Assembly: GCA_035249305.1 (NCBI GenBank)
Contig: DATFGQ010000075.1
Coordinates: 1-64,000 of the forward strand
DNA length: 64,000 bases
Direction of reading: 5' to 3'
Source: DASUNP01 sp035249305
GTDB lineage: Bacteria > Acidobacteriota > Blastocatellia > UBA7656
In this document: positions 8,394-18,100 of the stretch, piece by piece
Layout of the letters: every line of letters starts with the position of its first letter
Position numbering within the stretch: position 1 is the stretch's first letter
Notes under the pieces: model-generated
The model's input: the letters and a program-made list of their open reading frames with translations, nothing else
Databases searched by the model: none
Told to the model about the DNA's origin: nothing
Translations under genes and position numbers: made by a program

Positions 8394-10385
8394 ATGTTAG
8401 CTGTAATCATTCTAGCGCCGCTCGCAGGGGCAATAATTCTCGGCACGCTCGGCAAACGCATGGGCGAGCGCGCGATCGGGCTCGTCGCCTGCTCGACCGT
8501 AGCCGTGTCGGCCGTCCTGTCGTTTTACCTCTTTTTCCACCACCTGCACGCGCTGGAAGCGGGCGAGAAGATTCACCAGTACCTCTTCACGTGGATCTCG
8601 GTCGGGTCGTTCAGGTCCGACTTCGCGTTCGTGCTCGACGGGCTTTCGGGCATCTACATACTCTTCATCACGTTCGTCGCTTTCTGGATACACGTCTTCG
8701 CCACGGGCTACATGCGCGGCGACGAGGGCTACTGGAGGTTCTTCGCCTACCTGAACCTCTTCATGTTCTCGATGCTGACGCTGGTTCTGGCCGACAACTT
8801 CCTGCTGATGTTCGTCGGGTGGGAAGGCGTTGGGCTCTGCTCTTACCTTCTGATCGGCTACTACTTCACGCGCGGCTACGCCAGCGACGCGGCCAAGAAG
8901 GCGTTCATAGTCAACCGCGTTGGCGATTTCGGCTTCGCGCTCGGGATGCTGCTGCTGTTCTACCACGCGAAAACGATCTTCTACTTCGACGACCCTGCGC
9001 ACGGCGCGGGCGCGCTGGATTGGGCGGCGAGGATACCAGCCGCCGACCCGTTTACGATGTCGGCCATATTCGCGGGCGGGCTGACGACGATCGCCGTTCT
9101 GATGTTCATCGGCGCGACGGGCAAGAGCGCGCAGATACCGCTTTTCGTCTGGCTGCCTGACGCGATGGCTGGCCCGACGCCCGTGAGCGCGCTCATACAC
9201 GCCGCGACGATGGTGACGGCGGGCGTCTACATGGTCTCGCGCGCGAGCTCGATCTACGTGAAAGCGCCGACGGCGCTGTTGATAATCGCGATAGTGGGCG
9301 CGGCGACCGCGCTGTTTGCGGCGACGATAGGGCTGGCGCAATGGGATATCAAGAAAGTGCTCGCATATTCGACGATCTCGCAGCTCGGCTACATGTTCCT
9401 GGCCTGCGGCGTCGGCGCGTTCACGGCGGGCATCTTCCACGTCTTCACACACGCCTTCTTCAAAGCGCTGCTGTTCCTCGGCGCGGGCTCCGTGATCGTA
9501 GGACTGCACCACGAGCAGGACTTGAGGCGTATGGGCGGGCTGAAAAAATACATGCCCATTACGTTCTGGACCATGTTTTTCGGGTGGCTCGCGATCTCGG
9601 GCGTCCCTTTTTTGTCGGGCTTCTTCAGTAAAGACGAGATTCTCTACCGGACGTTCACGACCGGGGCGCTGCCCGAGCCGTGGGGCCTGGTGCTTTGGAT
9701 CGTAGGGGCGATAACGGCGCTATTGACCGCGATCTACATGACGAGGCTGATGGTGCTGACGTTCTACGGCAAGGAGCGGTTCGGCGAGGGCGGACACGAC
9801 GCTACGCATCACGCGCACGACGATGAGCACGGGCATCACGCGGGGCCGCCGCACGAATCACCGCGCTCGATGGTAATCCCGCTCGCGGTGCTCGCGATCG
9901 GCGCGGTGCTGGCGGGCTACCTGGGAGTGCCGGAAGGTCTTTCCGGCGGAGCGATCCCGAATTACTTCGAGCACATCTTAGACAAGTCGATTGCTCATCC
10001 TGCGGCGCCCGCGCACGGCAGTCATAGCGCAGAGATCATTTTGACAATCGTCTCGTCGATCATCGCGATTGCGGGGATCGCGCTCGGGTGGGTCTGGTTC
10101 AATCGAAAGCCGCTGTGGGAGCCGCCGCGACTGCTCGAACAGAAATACTACGTCGACGAAGCCTACGACGCGGCGATCGTCAACCCCGTCAAGGTCGGCT
10201 CCACCCGCCTGCTCTGGAAGATAATTGATGTGGGCATAATCGACGGGGCCGTCAACGCGGCCGGCAGCGTTGCGAGCCGCCTCGGCAACGCCATGCGCTA
10301 TCTGCAATCGGGCTTCGCGCGCAGCTACGTCGCCGTGGTAGTGCTCGGCGCGCTGCTGATAATAGCTTACTTCGTCATCAGGTAA
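8394..10385 (+). CDS. nuoL: NADH-quinone oxidoreductase subunit L
   Basis: Antiporter-like proton-pumping subunit of complex I (ND5 homologue), 663 residues, with the long lateral helix near its C-terminus. Signatures include MFVGWEGVGLCSYLLIGYY, the pump region GKSAQIPLFVWLPDAMAGPT and FTHAFFKALLFLGAGSVI. A histidine-rich loop at about 464-488 (HDATHHAHDDEHGHHAG) sits between late helices; such loops occur in other NuoL proteins and may bind metal. The ATG at 8394 begins the normal N-terminus MLAVIILAPLAGAII; an upstream in-frame ATG would only encode the repeat. Confidence 0.97.
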   Translation: MLAVIILAPLAGAIILGTLGKRMGERAIGLVACSTVAVSAVLSFYLFFHHLHALEAGEKIHQYLFTWISVGSFRSDFAFVLDGLSGIYILFITFVAFWIHVFATGYMRGDEGYWRFFAYLNLFMFSMLTLVLADNFLLMFVGWEGVGLCSYLLIGYYFTRGYASDAAKKAFIVNRVGDFGFALGMLLLFYHAKTIFYFDDPAHGAGALDWAARIPAADPFTMSAIFAGGLTTIAVLMFIGATGKSAQIPLFVWLPDAMAGPTPVSALIHAATMVTAGVYMVSRASSIYVKAPTALLIIAIVGAATALFAATIGLAQWDIKKVLAYSTISQLGYMFLACGVGAFTAGIFHVFTHAFFKALLFLGAGSVIVGLHHEQDLRRMGGLKKYMPITFWTMFFGWLAISGVPFLSGFFSKDEILYRTFTTGALPEPWGLVLWIVGAITALLTAIYMTRLMVLTFYGKERFGEGGHDATHHAHDDEHGHHAGPPHESPRSMVIPLAVLAIGAVLAGYLGVPEGLSGGAIPNYFEHILDKSIAHPAAPAHGSHSAEIILTIVSSIIAIAGIALGWVWFNRKPLWEPPRLLEQKYYVDEAYDAAIVNPVKVGSTRLLWKIIDVGIIDGAVNAAGSVASRLGNAMRYLQSGFARSYVAVVVLGALLIIAYFVIR

Positions 10386-10397
10386 GACGATTTCGAT

Positions 10398-11990
10398 ATG
10401 ACGGAAAATCTGCTAACGATAATAACGCTGCTGCCGCTCGTGGGCGCGATCGCGCTCATCGTGATCGGCAGGGGAGAGCGGCCGAACGAGAACGCGCTCA
10501 AGTGGGCGGCGCTTCTCTTCTCCCTCGCGACGTTCGCCATCTCGCTCGCGCTGCCGATAGGCTTCAAGCAGTCGGCCGGGCCGCAATTCGAGACGAACGT
10601 GCCGTGGATCACCGCCTTCAACCTCGGCGTGAATTACCACGTCGCCGTCGACGGCCTCAGCCTCTGGCTCGTAGTGCTTACGACCTTCCTGGTCCCCGTA
10701 GCTTTGATCTCTTCGTGGAACTCGATTCATCATCGATTGCGCGAATTCCTGATCTCGATGCTCGCGCTCGAAACGGGCATGATAGGCGTATTCGTCGCGA
10801 TGGACATGTTCTTGTTCTACCTCTACTGGGAAGTGATGCTGGTGCCGATGTACTTCCTGATAGGCGTCTGGGGCGGCGAGCGGCGCGTCTACGCGGCGGT
10901 GAAGTTCGTCATCTACACGGTGGTCGGGTCGCTACTGATGCTGGCGGGGATCATCGCGCTTTACTACATGCACGGGAGCGTGACGGGCGTCTACACGTTC
11001 GACATAGCGCAGATCACGGCGGACATGCGGACCTCTCCGTTTCTCTCCGCGACCGATCAGCGGTGGCTCTTCTGGGCCTTCGCGCTGGCTTTCCTGATAA
11101 AAGTCCCGCTCTTCCCTTTTCACACCTGGCTGCCCGACGCGCACGTGGAAGCCCCGACGGCCGGGAGCGTCATTCTGGCGGGCGTGCTGCTGAAGATGGG
11201 CACGTACGGGTTGATGCGCTTCAACCTGCCGCTCTTCCCCGAAGCGTCGCGCCACTACGCCACGCTGATCTCGGCGCTCGCCGTGGTCGGCATCATCTAC
11301 GGCGCGCTGGTCGCGATGGTGCAGCCGGACCTGAAGAAGCTGGTCGCCTACTCTTCGGTGAGCCACCTGGGATTTGTCGTGTTAGGCATATTCTCTTTCA
11401 CGGACGAAGGCATGCAGGGCGCGCTTTATCAAATGCTCAACCACGGCATCTCGACGGGCGCGCTCTTTATGATAGTCGGCATGGTCTACGACCGGCGTCA
11501 CACGCGGCTGATCGCCGAGTTCGGGGGACTGGCCAACGTCATGCCCGTCTATTCGACGCTCTTTTTGATAGTCACGCTCTCGTCGATCGCGCTGCCGCTG
11601 TTGAACGGGTTCGTGGGCGAGTTCTTGATACTCGTCGGCACGTTCACCTCGACGGCGCTGCCGTACGCAAAACTCTTCACGTCGCTCGCGGCCGTAGGCA
11701 TGATCTTGTCGGCCGTCTACATGCTCTGGATGTACCAGCGAGTCGTCTTCGGCGACGTGGGCAACAAAGAGAACCTGAAGCTCTCCGACCTGAACGCTCG
11801 CGAGCGGCTGGCGCTCGCGCCCATGATCATTCTGATCGTCTTGATGGGCGTCTACCCGACGCTATTTCTTTCGCGGAGCAACGCGACGGTCGCCGCCATA
11901 CGCCAGCGCGTAAACCCGACCGAAGCTGTGACCGCGACACAGACCGTCGCCGGAGAAGAGATAAACGAGATAGAGGCCGTAGAACGCTAG
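10398..11990 (+). CDS. nuoM: NADH-quinone oxidoreductase subunit M
   Basis: Antiporter-like proton-pumping subunit of complex I (ND4 homologue), 530 residues and about fourteen helices. The conserved membrane glutamate is in YWEVMLVPMYFLIG, and the pump half-channels in FPFHTWLPDAHVEAPTAGS and VILAGVLLKMGTYG. It starts 12 bases after nuoL, and its stop codon directly abuts the start of nuoN. The C-terminal tail beyond the last helix is a little extended and polar. Confidence 0.97.
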   Translation: MTENLLTIITLLPLVGAIALIVIGRGERPNENALKWAALLFSLATFAISLALPIGFKQSAGPQFETNVPWITAFNLGVNYHVAVDGLSLWLVVLTTFLVPVALISSWNSIHHRLREFLISMLALETGMIGVFVAMDMFLFYLYWEVMLVPMYFLIGVWGGERRVYAAVKFVIYTVVGSLLMLAGIIALYYMHGSVTGVYTFDIAQITADMRTSPFLSATDQRWLFWAFALAFLIKVPLFPFHTWLPDAHVEAPTAGSVILAGVLLKMGTYGLMRFNLPLFPEASRHYATLISALAVVGIIYGALVAMVQPDLKKLVAYSSVSHLGFVVLGIFSFTDEGMQGALYQMLNHGISTGALFMIVGMVYDRRHTRLIAEFGGLANVMPVYSTLFLIVTLSSIALPLLNGFVGEFLILVGTFTSTALPYAKLFTSLAAVGMILSAVYMLWMYQRVVFGDVGNKENLKLSDLNARERLALAPMIILIVLMGVYPTLFLSRSNATVAAIRQRVNPTEAVTATQTVAGEEINEIEAVER

Positions 11991-13559
11991 ATGCAATTGA
12001 ACCAGATAGACATCGAATACCGCGCGATCCTGCCGGAGACCATCACCTCGACGGTCGCGATAATCATCATGCTGATAGACGCCGTCTCGCGGCGTATAGA
12101 GCGCAAGGTGGCGGGCGCGCTGTCGCTGGTCGGCCTTGTCGGGGCGGCGGCGGCCGTCGTAAGCCTGTGGGGGCGGGACGCCGAGACATCTTTCGGCGGG
12201 ATGGTGATAACCGACGATTTCCGCCTCTTCTTCTCGCTGATATTTCTCGTGGTCACGTTCCTGGTCGTCCTGATCTCGCTGCGCTGGGTCGAAGAAGAGT
12301 CTTTGCCCACGGGCGAGTACTTCGCGCTGCTGATGTTCGCGACCACAGGCATGCTCTTTATGGCCGCGGCCAACGACCTGGTGATGATCTTTCTCGGGCT
12401 TGAGATCACATCGATTTCGACCTACGTATTGTGCGGGTACCGGAGGCGCGACACGCGGTCGAACGAATCGGCGGTCAAGTATTTCATATTGGGGTCATTC
12501 TCGACGGCCTTCCTGTTGTTCGGGATGGCGCTGGTTTACGGCGCGAGCTACGACCCGATCACAAAGGCCGCGCCGACTACGAACCTGCAAGCGTTGGCCG
12601 CGCGGCTGGCGCAGAGCCGCGAATACATCTTCTCTCAAGAGATGCTGTTCGCGGGCGCGGCGATGATGATAGTCGGGTTCGGCTTCAAGGTGGCGACCGC
12701 GCCTTTCCACATCTGGTCGCCGGACGTTTACGAGGGGGCGCCCACGCCCGTGACGGCATTCTTATCGACGGGGTCGAAGGCGGCGGCCTTCGCCTCGTTC
12801 GCGCGCGTATTCATCTTCACCTTCGCGGCGACGCCCGTCGTGTCGGTGGCTGCCAAGAGCCTGCTGCCCGAATTGCAGGGCGCGTGGACCAACGCGCTCA
12901 TCGTCATGGCGATCCTGACGATGACCATAGGCAACCTGGTCGCGATAGTCCAGAGCAACATCAAGCGGATGCTCGCTTACTCTTCAATCGCCCACGCCGG
13001 CTACGCGCTCGTGGGGCTGGCGGCGGGCGACTGGAGGTCGGTCGCCTTCTACCTCCTGAGCTACGTCGTCATCAACATAGGCGCGTTCGCGATCATCGAG
13101 GTCATCGCGCGCCGCGGCGACAAGCGGACGGAGATCGCCGATTACGCGGGCATAGGGTTCCGGTCGCTCGGGCTTTCGACGGCGCTATCGCTCTTTCTCT
13201 TGAGCCTGGCGGGCATCCCGCTGACGGCGGGGTTTATGGCCAAGCTCTTAGTCTTCAAGTCCGCGTGGGCCGCCGGTTCGGCGGCCGGCCCCACGATGTT
13301 CGGCTTCAGCTCTTTTCACGTGCTGGTCGTCATAGCCGTGATAAACAGCGCGATCTCGTGGTACTACTACCTGCGCGTGATCGTCGTGATGTATTTCTCT
13401 GAGCCGGCGGTGGGGTTCAAGCGGCCAGAGGTTTCCCGCTCGCTTATGGCGGCGCTCGTGCTCGCCATACTCGGCACTTTCTATCTGGGGATACTGCCGG
13501 GGAGCGTGCTCGGGGCGCTTGAGCGCGCGCGCGACCACATCGCGGCCGCCCGGAAATGA
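11991..13559 (+). CDS. nuoN: NADH-quinone oxidoreductase subunit N
   Basis: Third antiporter-like subunit of complex I (ND2 homologue), 522 residues, about fourteen helices. Signatures are FLGLEITSISTYVLCGY with the conserved glutamate and the pump region APFHIWSPDVYEGAPTPVT. The start codon follows the nuoM stop with no gap (TAGATG), which indicates coupled translation. It is the last nuo gene here; the next gene is of unknown function, so nuoB, C, D, E, F, G and I must lie elsewhere if the complex is complete. Confidence 0.97.
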   Translation: MQLNQIDIEYRAILPETITSTVAIIIMLIDAVSRRIERKVAGALSLVGLVGAAAAVVSLWGRDAETSFGGMVITDDFRLFFSLIFLVVTFLVVLISLRWVEEESLPTGEYFALLMFATTGMLFMAAANDLVMIFLGLEITSISTYVLCGYRRRDTRSNESAVKYFILGSFSTAFLLFGMALVYGASYDPITKAAPTTNLQALAARLAQSREYIFSQEMLFAGAAMMIVGFGFKVATAPFHIWSPDVYEGAPTPVTAFLSTGSKAAAFASFARVFIFTFAATPVVSVAAKSLLPELQGAWTNALIVMAILTMTIGNLVAIVQSNIKRMLAYSSIAHAGYALVGLAAGDWRSVAFYLLSYVVINIGAFAIIEVIARRGDKRTEIADYAGIGFRSLGLSTALSLFLLSLAGIPLTAGFMAKLLVFKSAWAAGSAAGPTMFGFSSFHVLVVIAVINSAISWYYYLRVIVVMYFSEPAVGFKRPEVSRSLMAALVLAILGTFYLGILPGSVLGALERARDHIAAARK

Positions 13560-13611
13560 TGGCGTTGACCTCAGAATTGCTCCGCGCCTCTACAGCGTTC
13601 TCAAATTCACA

Positions 13612-14160
13612 ATGAAGCCCGCAACGGAAAAAGTCGAGTCGCTAGCCGAGCGCATGCCGAAGGCCGCCCGGACGGTCAAGACCGACGACATCGCCGCCGA
13701 GATAAAGAAGCAGCTCGGGGATCAGTCGCTCGAAGCCCTCTACCGCGACCGCGTGTTGGTTCAGCGGACCCGTCAGTACGAGCTCCGCGCGCCCGCCAAG
13801 AGCGCGCGCGTAGAGATACTCCACACGCTGCTCGGGATAGAGCTGAAGATCGCTAACCGGCGGCTCCTCTGCCCGGACCTGGCGACGGCGCGATACCTTT
13901 CGGTCTTCGCGCGCGTAGGCTGCGACGTGATAGCCGTCCCCTACGACATAACGCAGGTCTCGCGCATAGCCGACGAGCTGGAGTCGAGCTGGCACCGAAC
14001 GATGCTGCTCGTCGATCACTTCACCGTAGACCGCAGCGAGCGGCTGCGCGCGAACGTGCGCGTGCGCATCCTTAAAGACGCGCGGACGGCCATCGCCTCG
14101 CTCGGGGCGGGCGCGAAAGTCCCGCAGTTCAACCAGAACACGAAGCAGCGTCGAAAGTAA
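13612..14160 (+). CDS. conserved-looking hypothetical protein downstream of nuoN
   Basis: A 182-residue soluble protein, not recognised. It is rich in Arg, Lys and Glu with alternating helices; a central stretch (VEILHTLLGIELKI, LATARYLSVFARVGCDVIAVPYDI) could be a small alpha/beta fold. Neither a signal peptide nor a membrane segment is present. The ATG at 13612 lies 52 bases after the nuoN stop and is preferred to an in-frame start at 13519 that would overlap nuoN. Codon use is like that of the nuo genes, which suggests a resident gene, perhaps in the same transcript. No function is proposed. Confidence 0.65.
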   Translation: MKPATEKVESLAERMPKAARTVKTDDIAAEIKKQLGDQSLEALYRDRVLVQRTRQYELRAPAKSARVEILHTLLGIELKIANRRLLCPDLATARYLSVFARVGCDVIAVPYDITQVSRIADELESSWHRTMLLVDHFTVDRSERLRANVRVRILKDARTAIASLGAGAKVPQFNQNTKQRRK

Positions 14161-14162
14161 TC

Positions 14163-14438
14163 AAACTTTTCATAATCGATAACAGGGGGATCGGCGGGAA
14201 TTTCTTCGAATCGGTCCCTGAAGGCGCGGACGCCTACGTTATGAAATGGATCATACACGACTGGGACAGCGAGCCTCACTTCGGCAAGTTCATAGACTTG
14301 AACATGCTGGTGATGACGGGCGTGCGCGAGCGGACGGAGGAGGAGTACCGCCGTCTGCTTGAGGCGGGCGGGTTCAGGCTAACAAAAGTGATCCCGACCG
14401 AATCGCCGATGAGCATAATTGAAGCCGAGCCCGTTTAA
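14163..14438 (+). pseudogene. O-methyltransferase remnant
   Basis: Two blocks of a SAM-dependent O-methyltransferase (Methyltransf_2 type) are joined in one frame: GNFFESVPEGADAYVMKWI with IIHDW, then FIDLNMLVMTGVRERTEEEY and the C-terminal LLEAGGFRLTKVIPTESP. In intact family members these blocks are separated by about 30 residues that include the strand after the catalytic His region. Here DWDSE is followed directly by PHFGKF. The N-terminal dimerisation domain and the SAM-binding Gly-rich loop are also missing. From 14241 a 65-residue open frame survives, but it could not form a working enzyme. Confidence 0.7.
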
Positions 14439-14527
14439 GAGATAAGTTGAGAGCCGGCGCATTGCATCGATCAACGGCGTGATTTCGTCTGTTTATGATG
14501 CAAGAAAATGAGAACAGGAGAACCAAC

Positions 14528-14974
14528 ATGTTCACATCACCCAGCTCCTTTCCCCTGCCCGACAACCTCAAGTCGGTCCTTACACCCCACTTTCCGGGGC
14601 ATGATCTGAGCCAGGTAGTAATCCACCTGTCGATACCATGGTACGTGAGGAAATTCGCCAAGATCACCCCCGCGGCTTACACGTCCGGCAACAACATACA
14701 CTTCGCGCCGGGCAAGTACGACCCCGACTCTGTCAACGGCATAGCCCGTATAGCCCACGAGATCACTCACGCGCAGCAATACAACCAGTATGGCAAGTTC
14801 AGGTTTCGTGTGAAGTACCTGGCACACTTCTTCAAAGGCAAGAAGGAGCATTTGAGCGACGACGAAGCATACTATGCGATAAAGTTTGAAAAAGAGGCAT
14901 ACGAGAAGGCTGCGGACGTGAAGAGACAACTGCAAGGTCAAGGCGTGAGCCAGGCGAAACAGTGCCAGGCATAG
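14528..14974 (+). CDS. DUF4157-like small HExxH protein
   Basis: A 148-residue protein with the zinc-protease-like motif HEITH in IARIAHEITHAQQYNQYGK, preceded by an SGNNIHFAPGKYD block. This pattern resembles DUF4157, a domain often found at the N-terminus of large toxin-like or extracellular-contractile-injection-related proteins. Here it stands alone. The C-terminal third is charged (YAIKFEKEAYEKAADVKRQL). The ATG at 14528 is chosen for AGGAGA upstream; two earlier in-frame ATGs (14495, 14498) lack this. No signal peptide is seen. Whether it is an active peptidase is unknown; a third zinc ligand cannot be named with confidence. Confidence 0.65.
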   Translation: MFTSPSSFPLPDNLKSVLTPHFPGHDLSQVVIHLSIPWYVRKFAKITPAAYTSGNNIHFAPGKYDPDSVNGIARIAHEITHAQQYNQYGKFRFRVKYLAHFFKGKKEHLSDDEAYYAIKFEKEAYEKAADVKRQLQGQGVSQAKQCQA

Positions 14975-15007
14975 TATTCCGATAGCGGCTAGCAATTGAA
15001 TGTAACC

Positions 15008-15103
15008 TGTAGGGGCAGGGCTTGTCCCTGCCCGGATCGTGCGCAGCACGATGACAGTCCGGCGCTTACGCGCCGCCGGGCAGCCACAAGGGCTGCCCCT
15101 ACA
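15008..15103. repeat. MITE-like element with TGTAGGGGCAG ends
   Basis: A 96-base element whose ends, TGTAGGGGCAGGGCTTGT and its imperfect inverse complement, form a terminal inverted repeat of about 27 bases. Inside are two further hairpins, ATCGTGCGCAGCACGAT and GGCGCTTACGCGCC. It fills the gap between two convergent genes and could end transcription from both sides. Confidence 0.7.
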
Positions 15104-15141
15104 CTATTCACTCATTCGCAAATTGCAATAGAGGCGGGCGC

Positions 15142-18100
15142 TCATCGCAATCGCTTAAGCCTATTAACCTTTTGCCATTCAGCCACGTCGCGAACGCCAA
15201 ACTTCTTCATCGGAGAATCACCCGGTTCCTTGCCTAAGACTCCGCAGACTAAACGATAGAAGCCGTCGTCGCCATCTTTTTCCCAGTCTCGCATATCGAC
15301 CCACAACGTCTGGCGAACAAAGAGCGGCAATTCCGGCGCTTCATCCACGCCGGGCAAGATTACAGGGATCATTCGCGCAGTCCCGCTCGCCCATTTCTCG
15401 ACATAGGCTCTGATTTCCAAGAGGTGCCATTTCCCTACGTCGGCCGGTCCGAAGCATAACGCGGCGCAAGGTATTGTCTTGATCGCCCGCTCTAGAGTGT
15501 CAGAGACAGTATCGCCCGGCGAGAGGTTCCATTTGTCCAGCCACGGGCGAATGCCAACGGTGAGCAGACGCTTTGCGATCTTCTCCACCGCCGCTTTGTC
15601 CCTCGAATTATGGCTAAGGAATATGTCGAATCTGCCTTCCGCTTCCTTGGCCCTGATCACTAATTTCGCGGTCATGCGTTGCCGGCCGGCCCTGGCGTCA
15701 CTAGCGATCTGCGCCGCCACTGATTCAGAAGCCGCCGTCGGCGCGGCCAGCAGATTAACGAGCGGAGTCTTCTTCTCGCAGATGGGGCACAACAAGTCCT
15801 TCCTCCGCGCTTCGAGCCGTGCTTTGACGACCCGGTCTTCGAACGGATTCCGGCAGGCCGCGCAGTGATAGGCATGCCGTTTAGTCACGCTGCCAAGATT
15901 GCTCTTAGCCTCTAGATGCTTGCCGACGAATTCGATGAATCCCTGCCGCACGGTCGCCGGTGTTTCGTTATCGAAGGAGACTCCCAGCTCGCCCCTGCCG
16001 TTGCCGTAGTCGCGCAGGCGGACGAGGCAGCGGCCGCCCGCTTCGGGGCGGTAGGCGGCGGCGTCTTGAAAGAACTCGCGCTTCTTGAAACCCTCGTAGT
16101 GCGCGAGCTGTGCGATGAGCGTTGCATAGATGCTCCGCACCGGGCCGGCAAACCCGAACGCCACGCCGAAAGCCGCCGCGCCGGGGAACCTCAACTCCGC
16201 CGTGCATTGCGAAGGGAAGACAATGTAGTCATCACCCTTGATCTGCTCGCGCAGGGCCAAGTCGCGCGCGAGCAAGTTCTCCATCACATACCAGAGCAGA
16301 TGGCGTTCGCAATCGTCGTCAGCGATCCGTTCCTCCTCTTCGAGCTTGAAATCGCCCTCGCGCACACGTGATTCCAGCAAGTGTCCTGGCCCGTCGGGTT
16401 CGTCCTTCGCGGCGACAAGCAGCGCGCTAGCATAAGCATCAACTCGCGTGGGGTCGAGCAAGACCCTGTCTTCCGGTCGCGGCTCTGCTCCTGTTGTGTG
16501 GAATACCAGCAGATCGACCGCATCTGTAGCTTCGAGCCGTTCGAGGTGCTTGATGAAATCGTCTAAGGGAATCCCCTCGCCAAAGTACGAGACGAAGCCC
16601 TCGTGAAGCGCCGCGATCGACAGCATCCTGGCAGGAGCGAGCTTCTGGTCGCCTATTACTTCCGAGCCGCTTTTTTCACCCTTCAATTGCGCAACATAAT
16701 CGCGCAAGGCCGCCAGTGTCTTGGTTGTAGTTACCTTCGGCACTTCGTTCCAGGCAATCGCTTGACGAATTGCCTCAAGCAGATTGTCGCAGCCTTCGCC
16801 CGTCGAGGCGCTAGTAGGAATGAACTTCTCAAAGCCATTGTTGCGGGCAAAGGTTTCGATCCTTTCCTGGCTAGCCGGAAGCCCGCCCACATCAATTCGC
16901 GCGGCGACAAGAAGCTTCTTTAACTTCGCGCTCGTGCGCGCCTGGTCAAGCACTAGTGACCAATAGGCCGCGCCTTCAAAGGGATTTGTTTCGTTGCGAC
17001 AGTCGAAAAGCACGCACGCGAGCACGGCGTCTTCCATGCTCAACTGGTGAACCAACCGGTAGGCAGGCTGCCCAGCAAGGTCCCATAGCAGAGTTTCTTG
17101 ATGAAGCGAGACGCCGCTCGGCTCCTTCACAATTTGGCTTTCGAGAACATAAGCCTTGCGAGCGTGAGAGGATACTGTAGGTACAAACCGCTTGTGAACC
17201 AACCGCTCAGCCAGGCCGCTTTTGCCTACGCCCGTGTCACCGACTAGGAGAACTTTGACATTTGCGTACTGGACCTGTTCCGGCGCTGGTGGCTCGACCC
17301 GCAAGGTGGCATGGGCTGTTCGCGCCTTAGTGAAATACGATGACAAGTCCCACACCCTGATGTTGGCACTTGCGTCGCCGGAGAAAGCGTGGCGCTGATC
17401 GCCGCTCATCATCACGTTCCAGACAGTAGCCGTGTGTCCTTCTAGGACGCGGAGGCAGCGGCCCGTCTCCACGTCCCACAACCGCAATGTGTGGTCCCAC
17501 GAGCTTGACAGGGCTAGACGCTGATCATCGCTCAACACCACGCTATTAATGGCATCTGTATGACCTTCTAGGATGCGTAAGCAGCGGCCCATCACCACGT
17601 TCCATAACCGCACCGTGCCGCCATCGGAGGACAGGGCTAGATACTGATCATCGCTCAACACCACGCTATTGACGATGTTTGTATGACCTTCCAGTACTTG
17701 GAGGCAACGGCCCATCACCACGTCCCATAACCGCACCGTGCCGTCATCGGAGCCTGACAGGAAGCGTCTTCCGTCTGCACTTAACGCCAAGCCAAGGATG
17801 CTGTCTTCGTGTCCCCTGAACACGCGGAGGCAGCGGCCCGTCTCCACGTCCCACAACCGCACCGTGCCGTCATCGGAGCCTGATAGGACGAGGCGCTCGT
17901 CCCTGCTCAACACCACGCTATTGACGATGTTTGTATGACCTTCTAGTACTTGGAGGCAACGGCCCGTCTCCACGTCCCACAACCGCACCGTGCCGTCAAC
18001 GGAGCCTGACAGGGCAAGGCGCTGATCCCCGCTCAATGCCACGCTATAAACCGAGTCCCTGTGTCCTTCTAGTACTTGGAGGCAACGGCCCGTCTCCACG

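Noticed and set aside
8412..9512. A 366-codon antisense open frame within nuoL
   Set aside because: Composition is Arg/Glu-rich, with no motif and no ribosome binding site; it mirrors the coding bias of nuoL.
9787..9860. Histidine-rich loop in NuoL as a novel metal-binding feature
   Set aside because: Histidine-rich stretches at this place occur in other NuoL proteins, so it is not evidence of novelty.
10502..12403. A very long open frame (over 600 codons) in another frame of nuoM
   Set aside because: It is arginine- and proline-rich and runs through a conserved complex I gene; in GC-rich DNA such alternative frames arise from the codon bias of the true gene.
14495..14528. Earlier start codons for the DUF4157-like gene
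   Set aside because: The ribosome binding site fits the ATG at 14528 only.
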